Shown here one piece after another: positions 8,634 to 17,012 of a stretch of DNA of 59,498 nucleotides. A program made the translations under genes and the position numbers. The notes below the pieces were generated by a model. The model worked only from the letters and a program-made list of their open reading frames with translations. It was not told the origin of the DNA and ran no database searches. The number at the start of each line of letters is the position of its first letter. The stretch's first letter is position 1. The stretch is from Alphaproteobacteria bacterium. Lineage in GTDB: Bacteria; Pseudomonadota; Alphaproteobacteria; VGDZ01. The stretch lies in contig VGDZ01000012.1 of assembly GCA_016869515.1 (NCBI GenBank), forward strand, positions 1 through 59,498, in the 5' to 3' direction.

Positions 8634-9578
8634 CTATTTCACCCTGGCGCGTAGCCGCAATGTGGTCAGACCGAGCGTGCCGATGCGGCGGCCGGCCCGG
8701 TCGATGACATGCACCAGCTCGGTGCCGGCTTCAAGCATCGCCGCCAGCGCCTCGCGCAAGCTGGCGGTCCGGGGCAGCTCGATCCCGTCCTCGCCCGACG
8801 GCGCCGCGATCATGGCCTCGCCCGCCGTCAGCAACGACAGTCGCTTCAGCGCGCGATCGGCGCCGACGAATTCGGCCACGAAATCGTCAGCCGGGCGCGC
8901 CAGCATGGCCTCGGGCGTCGCGCATTGCACCAGCCGCCCGGCGCGCATCAGCGCGATCTTGTCGCCCAGCAGCACCGCCTCGGCGATGTCGTGGGTGACC
9001 AGCACCACGGTCTTGGCCAGGCGGCGCAGGATGCCGAGGAACTCGGCCTGCATGGCGGCGCGGGTGATCGGATCGAGCGCGCCGAAGGGCTCGTCCATCA
9101 GCAGCACCTGCGGATCGGCCGCCAGCGCCCGCGCCACGCCGACGCGCTGGCGCTCGCCGCCCGAAAGCTGGCGCGGATAGCGATCGCGGAATCGCGCCGG
9201 ATCGAGTCCGACCAGCGTCAACAGCTCCTCGATCCGGGCGGCGATGCGATCCTTGGGCCAGCCGATCAGCCGCGGCACCACGGCGATATTCTCGCCGACG
9301 GTGAAATGCGGAAACAGCCCGACCTGCTGGATGACATAACCCATGCGCCGGCGCAGGTGCGCGGGCTCCTGGCGCGCGATGTCGACGCCATCGAACAGCA
9401 CGCGCCCGGCGCTGGGCTCGATCAGGCGGTTGATCATGCGCAAGGTGGTGGTCTTGCCGCAGCCCGAAGGCCCGATCAGCACGCAGGTCTCGCCGGCGGC
9501 GATTGTCAGGTCTAAGGCCGCCACCGCCGGCGCGGCGGCGCCGGGAAAGGTCTTGGCCAGGCCCTCGATGCGGATCAC
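8634..9578 (-). CDS. ABC transporter ATP-binding protein, osmoprotectant type (OsmV/OpuCA-like)
   Basis: This 314-residue ATPase has Walker A GPSGCGKTT (near residue 37), the signature LSGGERQRVGVARAL, Walker B VLLMDEPFGALD and the switch His in VTHD. A C-terminal extension after residue about 240 resembles the degenerate CBS-like tail of quaternary-amine importers. It lies in a four-gene leftward operon with two permeases and a binding protein, spaced 3 nt from the permease. The likely substrate is a betaine-, choline- or carnitine-like solute. Confidence 0.85.
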   Translation of the reverse strand: MIRIEGLAKTFPGAAAPAVAALDLTIAAGETCVLIGPSGCGKTTTLRMINRLIEPSAGRVLFDGVDIARQEPAHLRRRMGYVIQQVGLFPHFTVGENIAVVPRLIGWPKDRIAARIEELLTLVGLDPARFRDRYPRQLSGGERQRVGVARALAADPQVLLMDEPFGALDPITRAAMQAEFLGILRRLAKTVVLVTHDIAEAVLLGDKIALMRAGRLVQCATPEAMLARPADDFVAEFVGADRALKRLSLLTAGEAMIAAPSGEDGIELPRTASLREALAAMLEAGTELVHVIDRAGRRIGTLGLTTLRLRARVK

Positions 9579-9581
9579 GGC

Positions 9582-10232
9582 TCAGCCCGCCCGCGCATGG
9601 CGCGTGAACCAGCGCTCGATGCCGCCGAACATGAGTTCGGTCAGGATCGCCAGCAGCGTCACCGGCACCGCGCCCACCAGCAGGCGCGAGAAGTCCATGA
9701 TCGAAACTCCGGTGGTGATAAAATCGCCCAGCCCGCCGCCGCCGATGAACGTGGCCAAGGTCGCGCCGGCCACGGTCTGCACCGCGGCAATGCGGATCCC
9801 GGCCGAGATCAGCGGCAACGCCAACGGCAGTTCGATCCGCCACAGAATGCGCCAGGCCCCCATGCCCATGCCGCGGGCGGCATCGACCACATCGCCATCG
9901 ACCGAACGCAGGCCGACCACGGCATTGAGCAGCACCGGCGCCAGGGCCTGCAGCGCCAGCGCGATCACCGACGGCCAGAAACCGGTGCCGAAAAGCGGCA
10001 TGCACAAGGCCAACACGGCGAGACCCGGCACGGTTCGCCCGACCCCGGCCACCGCCACGGCGATGTCGCCCAAGCGCTGATGGCGGGCGAACGCGAATCC
10101 CACCGGCAGCGCCAAGGCCATCGCCAGTCCCAGCCCCGCCGCGCTCAGCGCTAGGTGAATCTGCACTGCCTGGAAAAAGCGCGCGGGATTGGCGGCGATC
10201 CAAACCAGCGCCTGGTCGAAGGTCGCGATCAT
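9582..10232 (-). CDS. ABC transporter permease, osmoprotectant type (second permease)
   Basis: This 216-residue inner-membrane permease of the OpuCB/OsmW/OsmY type has about five or six hydrophobic segments. The ATPase-contact loop is visible as DVVDAARGMGMGAWRILWRIELPLALP. The ATG at 10232 overlaps the stop of the upstream permease by 4 nt (ATGA). An extended in-frame reading further upstream would overlay the neighbouring permease and is not real. Confidence 0.85.
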   Translation of the reverse strand: MIATFDQALVWIAANPARFFQAVQIHLALSAAGLGLAMALALPVGFAFARHQRLGDIAVAVAGVGRTVPGLAVLALCMPLFGTGFWPSVIALALQALAPVLLNAVVGLRSVDGDVVDAARGMGMGAWRILWRIELPLALPLISAGIRIAAVQTVAGATLATFIGGGGLGDFITTGVSIMDFSRLLVGAVPVTLLAILTELMFGGIERWFTRHARAG

Positions 10233-10852
10233 GGCGCGATCCGCGCCCGCATCGCGCGCTCGATGCGACGCAGGCCCCAATCCGCCGCCAAGGCCATCGC
10301 CGCCGCCGCCAGCGCGCCGGCCGCGATCTTCTCGGGGAAGTCCTGCTCGATGCCGGCGAAGACGATCATCCCCAGCCCGCCGGCGCCGACATAGGCGGCG
10401 ATGGTGGCGACCGCGATCTGGGTCACCACCGCCAGCCGGATGCCGGAGACGATCGCCGGCAGCGCCAGCGGCAGTTCGATGCGCCACAGCCGGGCGGCGC
10501 GGCCGAAGCCCATGCCGTCGGCGGCCTCCAGGGTCTCGGCCGGAACCTCGCGCAAGCCGGTGGCGATGTTGCGGGTCAGGATCAGAAGCGAAAACAGCAC
10601 CAGCGCCGTCACCGCCGGCGCCTGGCCGAGCCCGAACAGCGGAATCAACATCGCCAACAGCGCCAGGCTGGGAATGGTGTAGAGCGCGCCGGTGACGCCG
10701 ATGACGGCGCCATAAAGCGCCGGCCGCCTGGCACTGGCGATGCCGAGCACCAGCGACGCCGCCAGCGCAATCGCCAGCGCCTGGCCGACCAGCGCCAAAT
10801 GCTGCCCGGCCGCCGTCGCCAACAGCGGCCAGTTCTCGATCGTCCAACCCAT
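10229..10852 (-). CDS. ABC transporter permease, osmoprotectant type (first permease)
   Basis: This 207-residue inner-membrane permease is paralogous to the following gene. Its cytoplasmic coupling loop reads ETLEAADGMGFGRAARLWRIELPLALP. It starts 22 nt after the binding-protein gene. The short gap can form a small GC hairpin without a T tract. The two permeases would form a heterodimer with the ATPase at 8634-9578. Confidence 0.85.
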   Translation of the reverse strand: MGWTIENWPLLATAAGQHLALVGQALAIALAASLVLGIASARRPALYGAVIGVTGALYTIPSLALLAMLIPLFGLGQAPAVTALVLFSLLILTRNIATGLREVPAETLEAADGMGFGRAARLWRIELPLALPAIVSGIRLAVVTQIAVATIAAYVGAGGLGMIVFAGIEQDFPEKIAAGALAAAAMALAADWGLRRIERAMRARIAP

Positions 10853-10874
10853 CCCGCGGCGCCGCCGCGGCGGA

Positions 10875-11750
10875 TTACTTGATCAGGCCCTTGGCGCGCA
10901 GGAAGGCCTGGGCAACGGCGCGGGGTTCCTTCTTGTCGACTTCGACCTGGCGGTTGAGTTCCTGCATGGTCGCGTTGTCGAGCAGCGCGTTGACCTTGTC
11001 GAGCGTCGGCGCGATCGCCGGGTTGCCCGACAGCGCCGCCTGACGCGCCGCCGCCGTCAGGTAGTAGGGCGGAAACAGGCCCTTGTCGTCCTCGAGCGCG
11101 ACATGCTTGGCGGCGGCGATCTGCCAATCGGTCGAGAAGCCGTTGAGGATGTCGATCTGCTTTTCCTCCAGCGCCTTGTAGCGCAAGGGATAGGAGGCGA
11201 ATTGGCGGAATTCGCCGAAGACGATGCCGTAGCGCTCCTTGTAGCCGGGGATGCCGTCCTTGCGGTCAGCCAGTTCGGGCCCGCCACCCAGCTTGAGCCG
11301 TCCCGCGACCGGAGCCACGTCCGAGAATTTCCTGAGATTGTACTGCGCCGCGGTCTCGGCCCGCACCAGCATGGCGTAGCCGTTGTTGACTCGGGACGGC
11401 TTCAGCCATGTGACCTGCCATTCCTTTTCGTAGTGCGCGCGGACCTGATTGTAGACCGCATCGGGTCCGCCGGCGGCCTCGGCCTTCATCACCACCAACA
11501 GGCCGGTGCCGGTGTATTCCGGATAGAGATCGATTTCGCCCTTGGTCAGGGCGGCATGGGCGACCAGCGTGCCGCCAAGATTGATCTTGCGTTCGACCTT
11601 GACGCCGGCGGCTTCGAGCGCGGCCGCGTACATCTCGCCGACGACATATTGTTCGGTAAAATTCTTGGAGCCGACCTTGATCGCGGTCTGGGCCTGAGCG
11701 GCGCCCGCCAGACCCAGCGCCAGGACGGCGAGCGCAATGCGGATCGACAT
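10875..11750 (-). CDS. Substrate-binding protein, glycine betaine/osmoprotectant type (OsmF/OpuCC-like)
   Basis: This 291-residue protein has a Sec signal peptide (MSIRIALAVLALGLAGAAQAQ, cleavage near 21). A mature OpuAC-type domain follows, with KVGSKNFTEQYVVGEMYA and the DLYPEYTGTG block, both hallmarks of quaternary-amine binding proteins. It acts in the periplasm and delivers substrate to the two permeases. The ATG at 11750 is preceded by a strong AAGGAGGG site. It is the first gene of the importer operon, which also includes the genes down to 8634. Confidence 0.88.
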   Translation of the reverse strand: MSIRIALAVLALGLAGAAQAQTAIKVGSKNFTEQYVVGEMYAAALEAAGVKVERKINLGGTLVAHAALTKGEIDLYPEYTGTGLLVVMKAEAAGGPDAVYNQVRAHYEKEWQVTWLKPSRVNNGYAMLVRAETAAQYNLRKFSDVAPVAGRLKLGGGPELADRKDGIPGYKERYGIVFGEFRQFASYPLRYKALEEKQIDILNGFSTDWQIAAAKHVALEDDKGLFPPYYLTAAARQAALSGNPAIAPTLDKVNALLDNATMQELNRQVEVDKKEPRAVAQAFLRAKGLIK

Positions 11751-11865
11751 CGATTGGTCCCTCCTTGGAACCATCAAGCCTAGCCGGTCGATGACGCGCT
11801 TTCCACCCCTTGGGCATTGCGTGTATTTTCCGGCGCCGACCAGCACAGGCCTCAGCGGGGACCTC
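11751..11865. promoter_or_regulatory. Divergent promoter region, importer operon versus ThDP-enzyme gene
   Basis: This 115-bp gap separates two divergent genes. The AAGGAGGG ribosome-binding site of the binding protein is clear on the minus strand. No confident -35/-10 pair or operator was seen. Confidence 0.35.
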
Positions 11866-13419
11866 ATGACCACGATTTCGGGCGCCGAAGCGGCGCTGCG
11901 GATCGCCGCTTCGCGCGGCATCGACCTTTGCATCGCCAATCCCGGAACTACCGAGCTGGACCTGGTCACGGCGCTGGACCGTGTGCCGGCGATCAAGCCG
12001 GTACTGGCTCTGGCCGAGGGCGTCTGCGCCGGCACCGCCGACGGCTTCGCCCGCATCGCCGGCCGGCCGGCCCTGACCCTGACCCATCTCGGCCCGGGCT
12101 TCGCCAATTCGATCGCCAATCTGCACAATGCCCGCCGCGCGCGTTCGCCCGTGGTCAACCTGATCGGCGACCAGGCGAGTTGGCATTTGGCGGTCGATGC
12201 GCCGCTGACTTCGGACATCGAATCGCTGGCCCGGCCGGTGTCGGCCTTCTACCGCAAATCCGCCCGCGCCGAGGATTTGGCGGGCGACATGGAGGCTGCG
12301 ATCGCGGCCGCGGTGACTGCGCCCGGCCAAGTCGCGACGCTGACCCTGCCGGCCGATTTCCAGCGCGCCCAGGTCCAAGCGCCGACGCCGGAGCCGCGCC
12401 CGGCGCGTCTCACCCTGACGGCCCATTCCGGCGCCGCGGTCGAAGACGCCGCCAAGCGGATCCGCGCCGCGCGCAAGACCGTGCTGGTCGCGGGCGGCAA
12501 CGGGCTTTCGGCCCGCGGCCAGGCGGCGGCGGCGCGCATCGCCAAGGCCATCGGCGGCGTCGCCTATGCCGAGCTGTTCGTCGGCCGGGCCGATCGCGGC
12601 CGGGGGATTCCGGCGTTGGAGCGCTTTCCCTATTTCCCCGAGGCCATCGCCGCGGCGATGAAAGGCGTCGATCTGCTGGTGGCGGCGGGCACCAAGCCGC
12701 CGGTCGGGTTCTTCGGCTACGAGGGCTATCCCAGCCGGCCCTTGCCGCTGGAACAGACCGCCATCCTGGCCGAGCCGGGTGCCGATGCCGAGGCCGCGCT
12801 GGAAGCGCTGGCCGAGGCGCTGGAGGCGCCGCCCTTGCCCGTCCCCGATCCCGCCTTGCCGGCGGTGGCCGAGGGCGCGCTGACCCCGCCCGCGGTCGCT
12901 GCGCTGCTGGTTCGGGCCCTGCCCGAAAACGCCATCGCCATGATCGAGGGTTCGACCTGCGGCGTCCCGTTCTTCAACGCCTCGCCCGCCGCCAAGCGCT
13001 ACACGCTTTTGACCAACCCAGCCGGAGGCGCCATCGGCATGGGCCTGCCGGCGGCGCTGGGCGCGGCGCTGGCGGCGCCCGAGCGACGTGTGGTGTGCCT
13101 GCATTCCGACGGCGGCGCGCAATATTCGGTTCAGGCGCTGTGGAGCATGGCGCGCCAGAACGCCAAGGTGACGGTGCTGATCGCCGCCAACCGGCGCTAC
13201 GGCATTCTGCTGGGCGAATTGGCGCGGGCCGGGATCAACGCGCCCGGGCCGGCGGCCAAGGCGCTGTTGGATTTCACGCAGCCGGCGCCGGATTGGGTGG
13301 CGCTGGCCAAGGGCTATGGCGTGCCGGCCGAACGCGTCGCCGACACGGTTAGCCTTGCGGCCGCCCTGCCGCGCGCGCTGGCGGCCGACAGCCCTCATCT
13401 ATTGGAATTGGCGATCTAG
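11866..13419 (+). CDS. Thiamine-diphosphate enzyme, acetolactate synthase-like large subunit
   Basis: This 517-residue ThDP enzyme has the three expected domains. The N-terminal Pyr domain contains the cofactor-activating Glu51 (LALAEGVCAGTADGFAR). A central domain is followed by the C-terminal PP domain, with the metal-diphosphate motif reading SDGGAQYSVQALW instead of the usual GDG. It resembles the IlvB-like and benzoylformate decarboxylase-like group used in catabolism. No small regulatory subunit is next to it, so it is probably not an anabolic acetolactate synthase. Downstream genes encode an FAH-family hydrolase and a VOC protein. The 2-oxo-acid substrate is unknown. The ATG at 11866 gives the family N-terminus MTTISGAEAALRIAASRG. 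Confidence 0.8.
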   Translation: MTTISGAEAALRIAASRGIDLCIANPGTTELDLVTALDRVPAIKPVLALAEGVCAGTADGFARIAGRPALTLTHLGPGFANSIANLHNARRARSPVVNLIGDQASWHLAVDAPLTSDIESLARPVSAFYRKSARAEDLAGDMEAAIAAAVTAPGQVATLTLPADFQRAQVQAPTPEPRPARLTLTAHSGAAVEDAAKRIRAARKTVLVAGGNGLSARGQAAAARIAKAIGGVAYAELFVGRADRGRGIPALERFPYFPEAIAAAMKGVDLLVAAGTKPPVGFFGYEGYPSRPLPLEQTAILAEPGADAEAALEALAEALEAPPLPVPDPALPAVAEGALTPPAVAALLVRALPENAIAMIEGSTCGVPFFNASPAAKRYTLLTNPAGGAIGMGLPAALGAALAAPERRVVCLHSDGGAQYSVQALWSMARQNAKVTVLIAANRRYGILLGELARAGINAPGPAAKALLDFTQPAPDWVALAKGYGVPAERVADTVSLAAALPRALAADSPHLLELAI

Positions 13420-13472
13420 CAATTCGCTCGACTTCCCGGGCCGCGGCGCCGGATCATCGGCGCTGACGCGAC

Positions 13473-13724
13473 TTGATCGCGATCCAAGAATCCCCTGCAA
13501 GAACTGCCCATGACCCTGAGCTGGCGCGCGGCGGCCGCTTCAAAGTGCTGGAGGGCACCGACAAGTACCACCGCTTCGTGGTGATCGAGTTCCCCAGCCT
13601 GGAACAGGCCGTTGCCTGCCACGATTCGAGGGCCTATCAAGAGGCCTCGGCGCGCCGCAAGCAGGGCGCCGCCGGCGAGGTCGCGTTGATCATCGTCGAG
13701 GGCGGCGACGCCACGCCGACCTGA
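13473..13724 (+). pseudogene. DUF1330-family remnant lacking its N-terminal strand
   Basis: The readable 83 codons from the TTG at 13473 contain the second half of a DUF1330 domain: ARGGRFKVLEG, FVVIEFPSLEQAVACHDS, QEASARRKQGA and IIVEGGD. Intact members are about 95 residues, with the RGGR block near residue 40. Here it sits near residue 20, and the first strand (usually a YWIA...DP..Y pattern) is absent from the upstream sequence in all three frames. No good ribosome-binding site precedes the TTG. It may be a decayed gene or a very short variant. Confidence 0.55.
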
Positions 13725-13746
13725 AACCTGGGAAAGGAACCGGATC

Positions 13747-14433
13747 GTGAGTTACGTCATCGAGGCACAAGCGCAGCCCAGCCTGGCGGTCAAGGGCGAA
13801 AGCCGCCGCTTCCCGGTCGGCCGCATCTTCTGCGTCGGCCGCAACTACGCCGAACACGCCAAGGAAATGGGCCACGATCCCAATCGCGAGCCGCCGTTTT
13901 TCTTCATGAAGCCGGGCTCGGCCATCCTGACCGGCGATGCCGACTTTCCCTATCCCTCCGAGACCAAGGACGTGCATCACGAGATGGAACTGGTGGTCGC
14001 GCTGGGCAAGGGCGGGCGCAACATCGCCGAGGGCGACGCGCTCGGCCACATCTACGGTTACGCCGTCGGCCTCGACATGACCCGGCGCGATCTGCAGGGC
14101 GAGGCCAAGAAGCTGGGCCGGCCCTGGGATACCGGCAAGGCCTTCGACCACGCCGCCCCCTGCTCGGCGGTCGTCAAGGCCTCCGAGATCGGCCATCCCA
14201 CCAAGGGCAAAGTGAAGCTCGAGGTCAACGGCAAGCTGCGCCAGGAAGGCGACGTCAGCCAGCTGATCTGGAAAATCCCCGAGATGATCGCCTATTTGTC
14301 GCGGCTGTTCACGCTGCAGCCGGGCGATTTGATCTTCACCGGCACACCGGCCGGGGTCGCCGCCGTGGTCAAGGGCGACGTGATGAAGGGTTCGGTCGAG
14401 GGCGTCGGCAGCATCACCTGCCGCGTCGCCTGA
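13747..14433 (+). CDS. Fumarylacetoacetate hydrolase-family protein (fumarylpyruvate hydrolase-like)
   Basis: This 228-residue FAH-fold hydrolase has an opening IFCVGRNYAEHAKEMG. The metal site is visible in HHEMELVVALGKGG with the later Asp in GLDMTRRDLQ, and the C-terminal LIFTGTPAGV block is present. Relatives (NagK type) split fumarylpyruvate to fumarate and pyruvate in the gentisate pathway. No gentisate dioxygenase is in the window, so the exact acylpyruvate or ketoacid is uncertain. The GTG at 13747 follows AAAGGAA. Confidence 0.85.
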   Translation: MSYVIEAQAQPSLAVKGESRRFPVGRIFCVGRNYAEHAKEMGHDPNREPPFFFMKPGSAILTGDADFPYPSETKDVHHEMELVVALGKGGRNIAEGDALGHIYGYAVGLDMTRRDLQGEAKKLGRPWDTGKAFDHAAPCSAVVKASEIGHPTKGKVKLEVNGKLRQEGDVSQLIWKIPEMIAYLSRLFTLQPGDLIFTGTPAGVAAVVKGDVMKGSVEGVGSITCRVA

Positions 14434-14459
14434 CGCCGCCGCAGCCGGAAGGAGGGATC

Positions 14460-14918
14460 GTGCCGCTGCATCGTCTCGAGCACTTCCTGATCCAGACGGC
14501 GGATCTGGACGGCACCGCGCGCTGGTATGTCGAGGTGCTGGGCATGCGCATCGGCCCCTCGCCCGATTTCAAGTTCCCGGTGCGCTGGCTCTATATCGGC
14601 GAGACCGACGTGCTGCACCTGACCGCCGGCGGCAAGGACGTCTCGGCCAACCGCAAGGCCTATCTTGGCCAGCAATCCGAGGCGCTGAAGGGCTCGGGCG
14701 TGGTCGACCACATCGCCTTTCGCTGCACCGGGTTGAAGGAGACGATGGAACGGCTGGCGGCCAAGGGCGTGCCCTTCCGCAAGCGCATGGTCGACGACCA
14801 GGGACTGTTCCAGCTTTTCCTGTTTGACCCCAACGAGGTCAAGATCGAACTCAACTTCGCCAATGCCGAGGCCAAGGGCATCGCCCCCGAACTGATGGCC
14901 TCGGCGCTGCCGGGCTGA
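14460..14918 (+). CDS. VOC (glyoxalase/extradiol dioxygenase superfamily) protein
   Basis: This 152-residue protein has two beta-alpha-beta-beta-beta repeats. Candidate metal ligands are visible: His in LEHFLIQ, His in VDHIAFRC and Glu in VKIELNF. It starts with GTG at 14460 after a strong GGAAGGAGGG site. It is 26 nt downstream of the FAH-family gene and probably co-transcribed, and could be an isomerase, lyase or dioxygenase of the same pathway. The specific reaction cannot be deduced. Confidence 0.8.
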   Translation: MPLHRLEHFLIQTADLDGTARWYVEVLGMRIGPSPDFKFPVRWLYIGETDVLHLTAGGKDVSANRKAYLGQQSEALKGSGVVDHIAFRCTGLKETMERLAAKGVPFRKRMVDDQGLFQLFLFDPNEVKIELNFANAEAKGIAPELMASALPG

Positions 14919-14928
14919 CCGGCTCCGG

Positions 14929-16386
14929 CTACTCCTCGTCCTCGTCGGCTGCCTCGCGCATGGTCTCGCCTGGGTCGGTTTCGAGCCGATTGCCGCTGTC
15001 GTCGATCTGCTCGACCTGGACGTTGCGGAACTCGGTGCGCAGGTAATCCGGGAACCAGGTGGCGATGGCGGGGAAGGCCATGATCAGCAGGATCGCGATC
15101 ACCTGCAGGATCATGAACTCGAACATGCCCTTGTAGATCGTCGCCAGCGACCATTCCTTGACCACCTGCTTGAGGTAATAGGCCGACATCGCCACCGGCG
15201 GCGACAGGAACGCGGTTTGCAGCGTCACCGCCACCAGCGCGCCGAACCACACCATCACCAGGTCGTTGGAAATCCCCAGCACCGGCGCCAGCATGGGCGC
15301 CAGCGCGTCGACCACCGGATAGAAGATCGGCAGGAACACCAGGATGATCGCCGGCCACTCGAACGGCCAACCCAGCAGGAAGATCAGCACCACCACCGCC
15401 GCCAGCATGCCCAGCGGCGGGAACGGCAGCGACAGCATCATCTCGGTGAGCCAGGTGGCGCTGCCCAGGCGCGAGAACACCGCGCCGAAGATGTTCGAGG
15501 TCATCGCCAGCATCAGCACCATGGCGGAGGTGGCGGTGGTCGACAGCACCGCCTGGCGGAGGCCGGCATAGCTCAACCGCCCGTAGAGCGCGGCCAGCGC
15601 CGGCGCGCCGGCGGCACCGATCGCCGCCGCTTCGGTCGGCGTCGCCAGGCCGATGATGATCGAACCCAGCGTAGCGCCGATCAATCCGATCAGCGGCACC
15701 ACGCCCATGACCACTTCGCGCAGGATCACGGCGGGATCGCGCACGCGTTCGGATTCCGGTACCGGCGGGCCGAGCCGTGGATCGATGAAGGCCCGACCCA
15801 GCAAATAGCTCAAGTAAAAAACCGCCAGCAGGAAGCCCGGGCCGAAAGCCGAAGCATAGAGATCGGCCACCGACACGCCCAGCACCGGCCCCATCACGAT
15901 CAGCATCACCGAAGGCGGAATCAGGATCCCGAGCGTGCCGCCGGCGGTGATGGCGCCGGCCGCCAGCCGCCCGTCGTAGCCCGACTTGATCATGATCGGG
16001 CCGGCCATGATGCCCAGCACCGTCACCGCCGCGCCGACGATGCCGGTGGCCATGGCGAACACCGCCGCGGTCAGGATCACCACCGCGAACAAGGCGCCGC
16101 GAATCGGCGCCAGCAGGTCGCGAAAGGCGCGGAACAAGCGCTCCATCATTCCGGCCTGCTCGGTGATGAAGCCCATGAAGATGAACAGCGGCACCGCCGC
16201 CAGCAGCTCCTCCTTCATCAGGCCGATGGTCTGGAAATAGGCCAGATCGAACACCGTCTTGCCCATGCCGACATAGCCGAAGACGAAGGCCAGGAACAGC
16301 ATGGTGAAGCTGATCGGAAAGCCGATGAAGATCGCGCCGATCATCACCAGCAGCATGATCAGGCCGAGCAGCGCCAGACCGGACAT
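14929..16386 (-). CDS. TRAP transporter large permease (DctM/FcbT3 type)
   Basis: This 485-residue multi-spanning protein has about 12-13 hydrophobic segments (for example LALLGLIMLLVMIGAIFI at the start). It is longer than classical DctM and ends in an acidic tail (REAADEDEE). The length and paired genes fit the mannitol/chloroaromatic TRAP branch. It uses the ion gradient to move the periplasmically bound carboxylate across the inner membrane. It starts 3 nt after dctQ and converges on the VOC gene with a 10-nt gap. Confidence 0.92.
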   Translation of the reverse strand: MSGLALLGLIMLLVMIGAIFIGFPISFTMLFLAFVFGYVGMGKTVFDLAYFQTIGLMKEELLAAVPLFIFMGFITEQAGMMERLFRAFRDLLAPIRGALFAVVILTAAVFAMATGIVGAAVTVLGIMAGPIMIKSGYDGRLAAGAITAGGTLGILIPPSVMLIVMGPVLGVSVADLYASAFGPGFLLAVFYLSYLLGRAFIDPRLGPPVPESERVRDPAVILREVVMGVVPLIGLIGATLGSIIIGLATPTEAAAIGAAGAPALAALYGRLSYAGLRQAVLSTTATSAMVLMLAMTSNIFGAVFSRLGSATWLTEMMLSLPFPPLGMLAAVVVLIFLLGWPFEWPAIILVFLPIFYPVVDALAPMLAPVLGISNDLVMVWFGALVAVTLQTAFLSPPVAMSAYYLKQVVKEWSLATIYKGMFEFMILQVIAILLIMAFPAIATWFPDYLRTEFRNVQVEQIDDSGNRLETDPGETMREAADEDEE

Positions 16387-16389
16387 CGG

Positions 16390-16941
16390 CTAGACCTCCA
16401 CCCTTTCCTTGTGCTCGAGCTCGAAGCCGGTATAGGCGGCGTAGACGCTCTTGATGGTCTCGGAAACGCCCTGCACCATCAGCAGCACGCAGGTCAGCGG
16501 AATCACGCCCTTGAGCGGCCACAGCACCGGCCGCCACGGCGTCTGTTCCGAGGTTTCGCCGATGGCGAAGGCGTAGACCGCCTCGTGCCAGCCGACCACC
16601 ATGAACAAGGTGAACGACGGGAAGAACAGGGCGACGTAGGCGATGGTGTCGATCAGCCCGCGGGTCTTGATCGACCAGCGCTCGAAGAAGAAATCGGTCC
16701 GGATATGCGCGCCTTTTCTCAAGGCGTAGGCCGATCCCAACATGTAGATCGCCGCGTAGAGCATGTAGGTCATGTCGAAGACCCATGCCGTCGGCGAATT
16801 GAAGACGTAGCGCGCTCCCACCTCCCAGCAGATCACGCCCACCAGCGGCAAATTCAGCCACGCCACCCACAGCCCGGTGGCCTCGCTGAAGGCATCGATG
16901 CGCTTGGTGACGGCGATCAGTTGGGGCGAGAAGGCCTGCAT
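16390..16941 (-). CDS. TRAP transporter small permease (DctQ type)
   Basis: This 183-residue protein has four predicted transmembrane segments and the recurrent LRKGAHIRTDFFFERWS block. It is the small membrane subunit that pairs with the large permease. It is separated from the binding-protein gene by a 71-bp gap that contains a strong terminator-like hairpin on this strand. Confidence 0.9.
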   Translation of the reverse strand: MQAFSPQLIAVTKRIDAFSEATGLWVAWLNLPLVGVICWEVGARYVFNSPTAWVFDMTYMLYAAIYMLGSAYALRKGAHIRTDFFFERWSIKTRGLIDTIAYVALFFPSFTLFMVVGWHEAVYAFAIGETSEQTPWRPVLWPLKGVIPLTCVLLMVQGVSETIKSVYAAYTGFELEHKERVEV

Positions 16942-16953
16942 GTCGGGCTCATG

Positions 16954-16996
16954 AAAAACCCGCCCCCGTGCGACCGATCGGCCGCACCGGGGCGGG
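16954..16996 (-). terminator. Intrinsic terminator/attenuator between dctP and dctQ
   Basis: On the minus strand the arms CCCGCCCCGGTGCG and CGCACGGGGGCGGG pair over 14 bp with one mismatch. A loop of about 10 nt separates them, and five T residues follow at 16958-16954. It lies after the dctP stop (17013) and 13 nt before the dctQ start (16941). It probably reduces read-through so that binding protein exceeds permease. Confidence 0.8.
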
Positions 16997-17012
16997 ATAC
17001 TTCAAGACGACC

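Noticed and set aside
9582-10847. A 421-codon version of the osmoprotectant permease
   Set aside because: The first 205 codons overlie the other permease and do not encode membrane helices. The start at 10232 with an ATGA overlap is better supported.
10853-10874. Short GC hairpin between the osmoprotectant binding protein and permease genes as a terminator
   Set aside because: The stem is short and there is no T tract, unlike the clear attenuator between dctP and dctQ.
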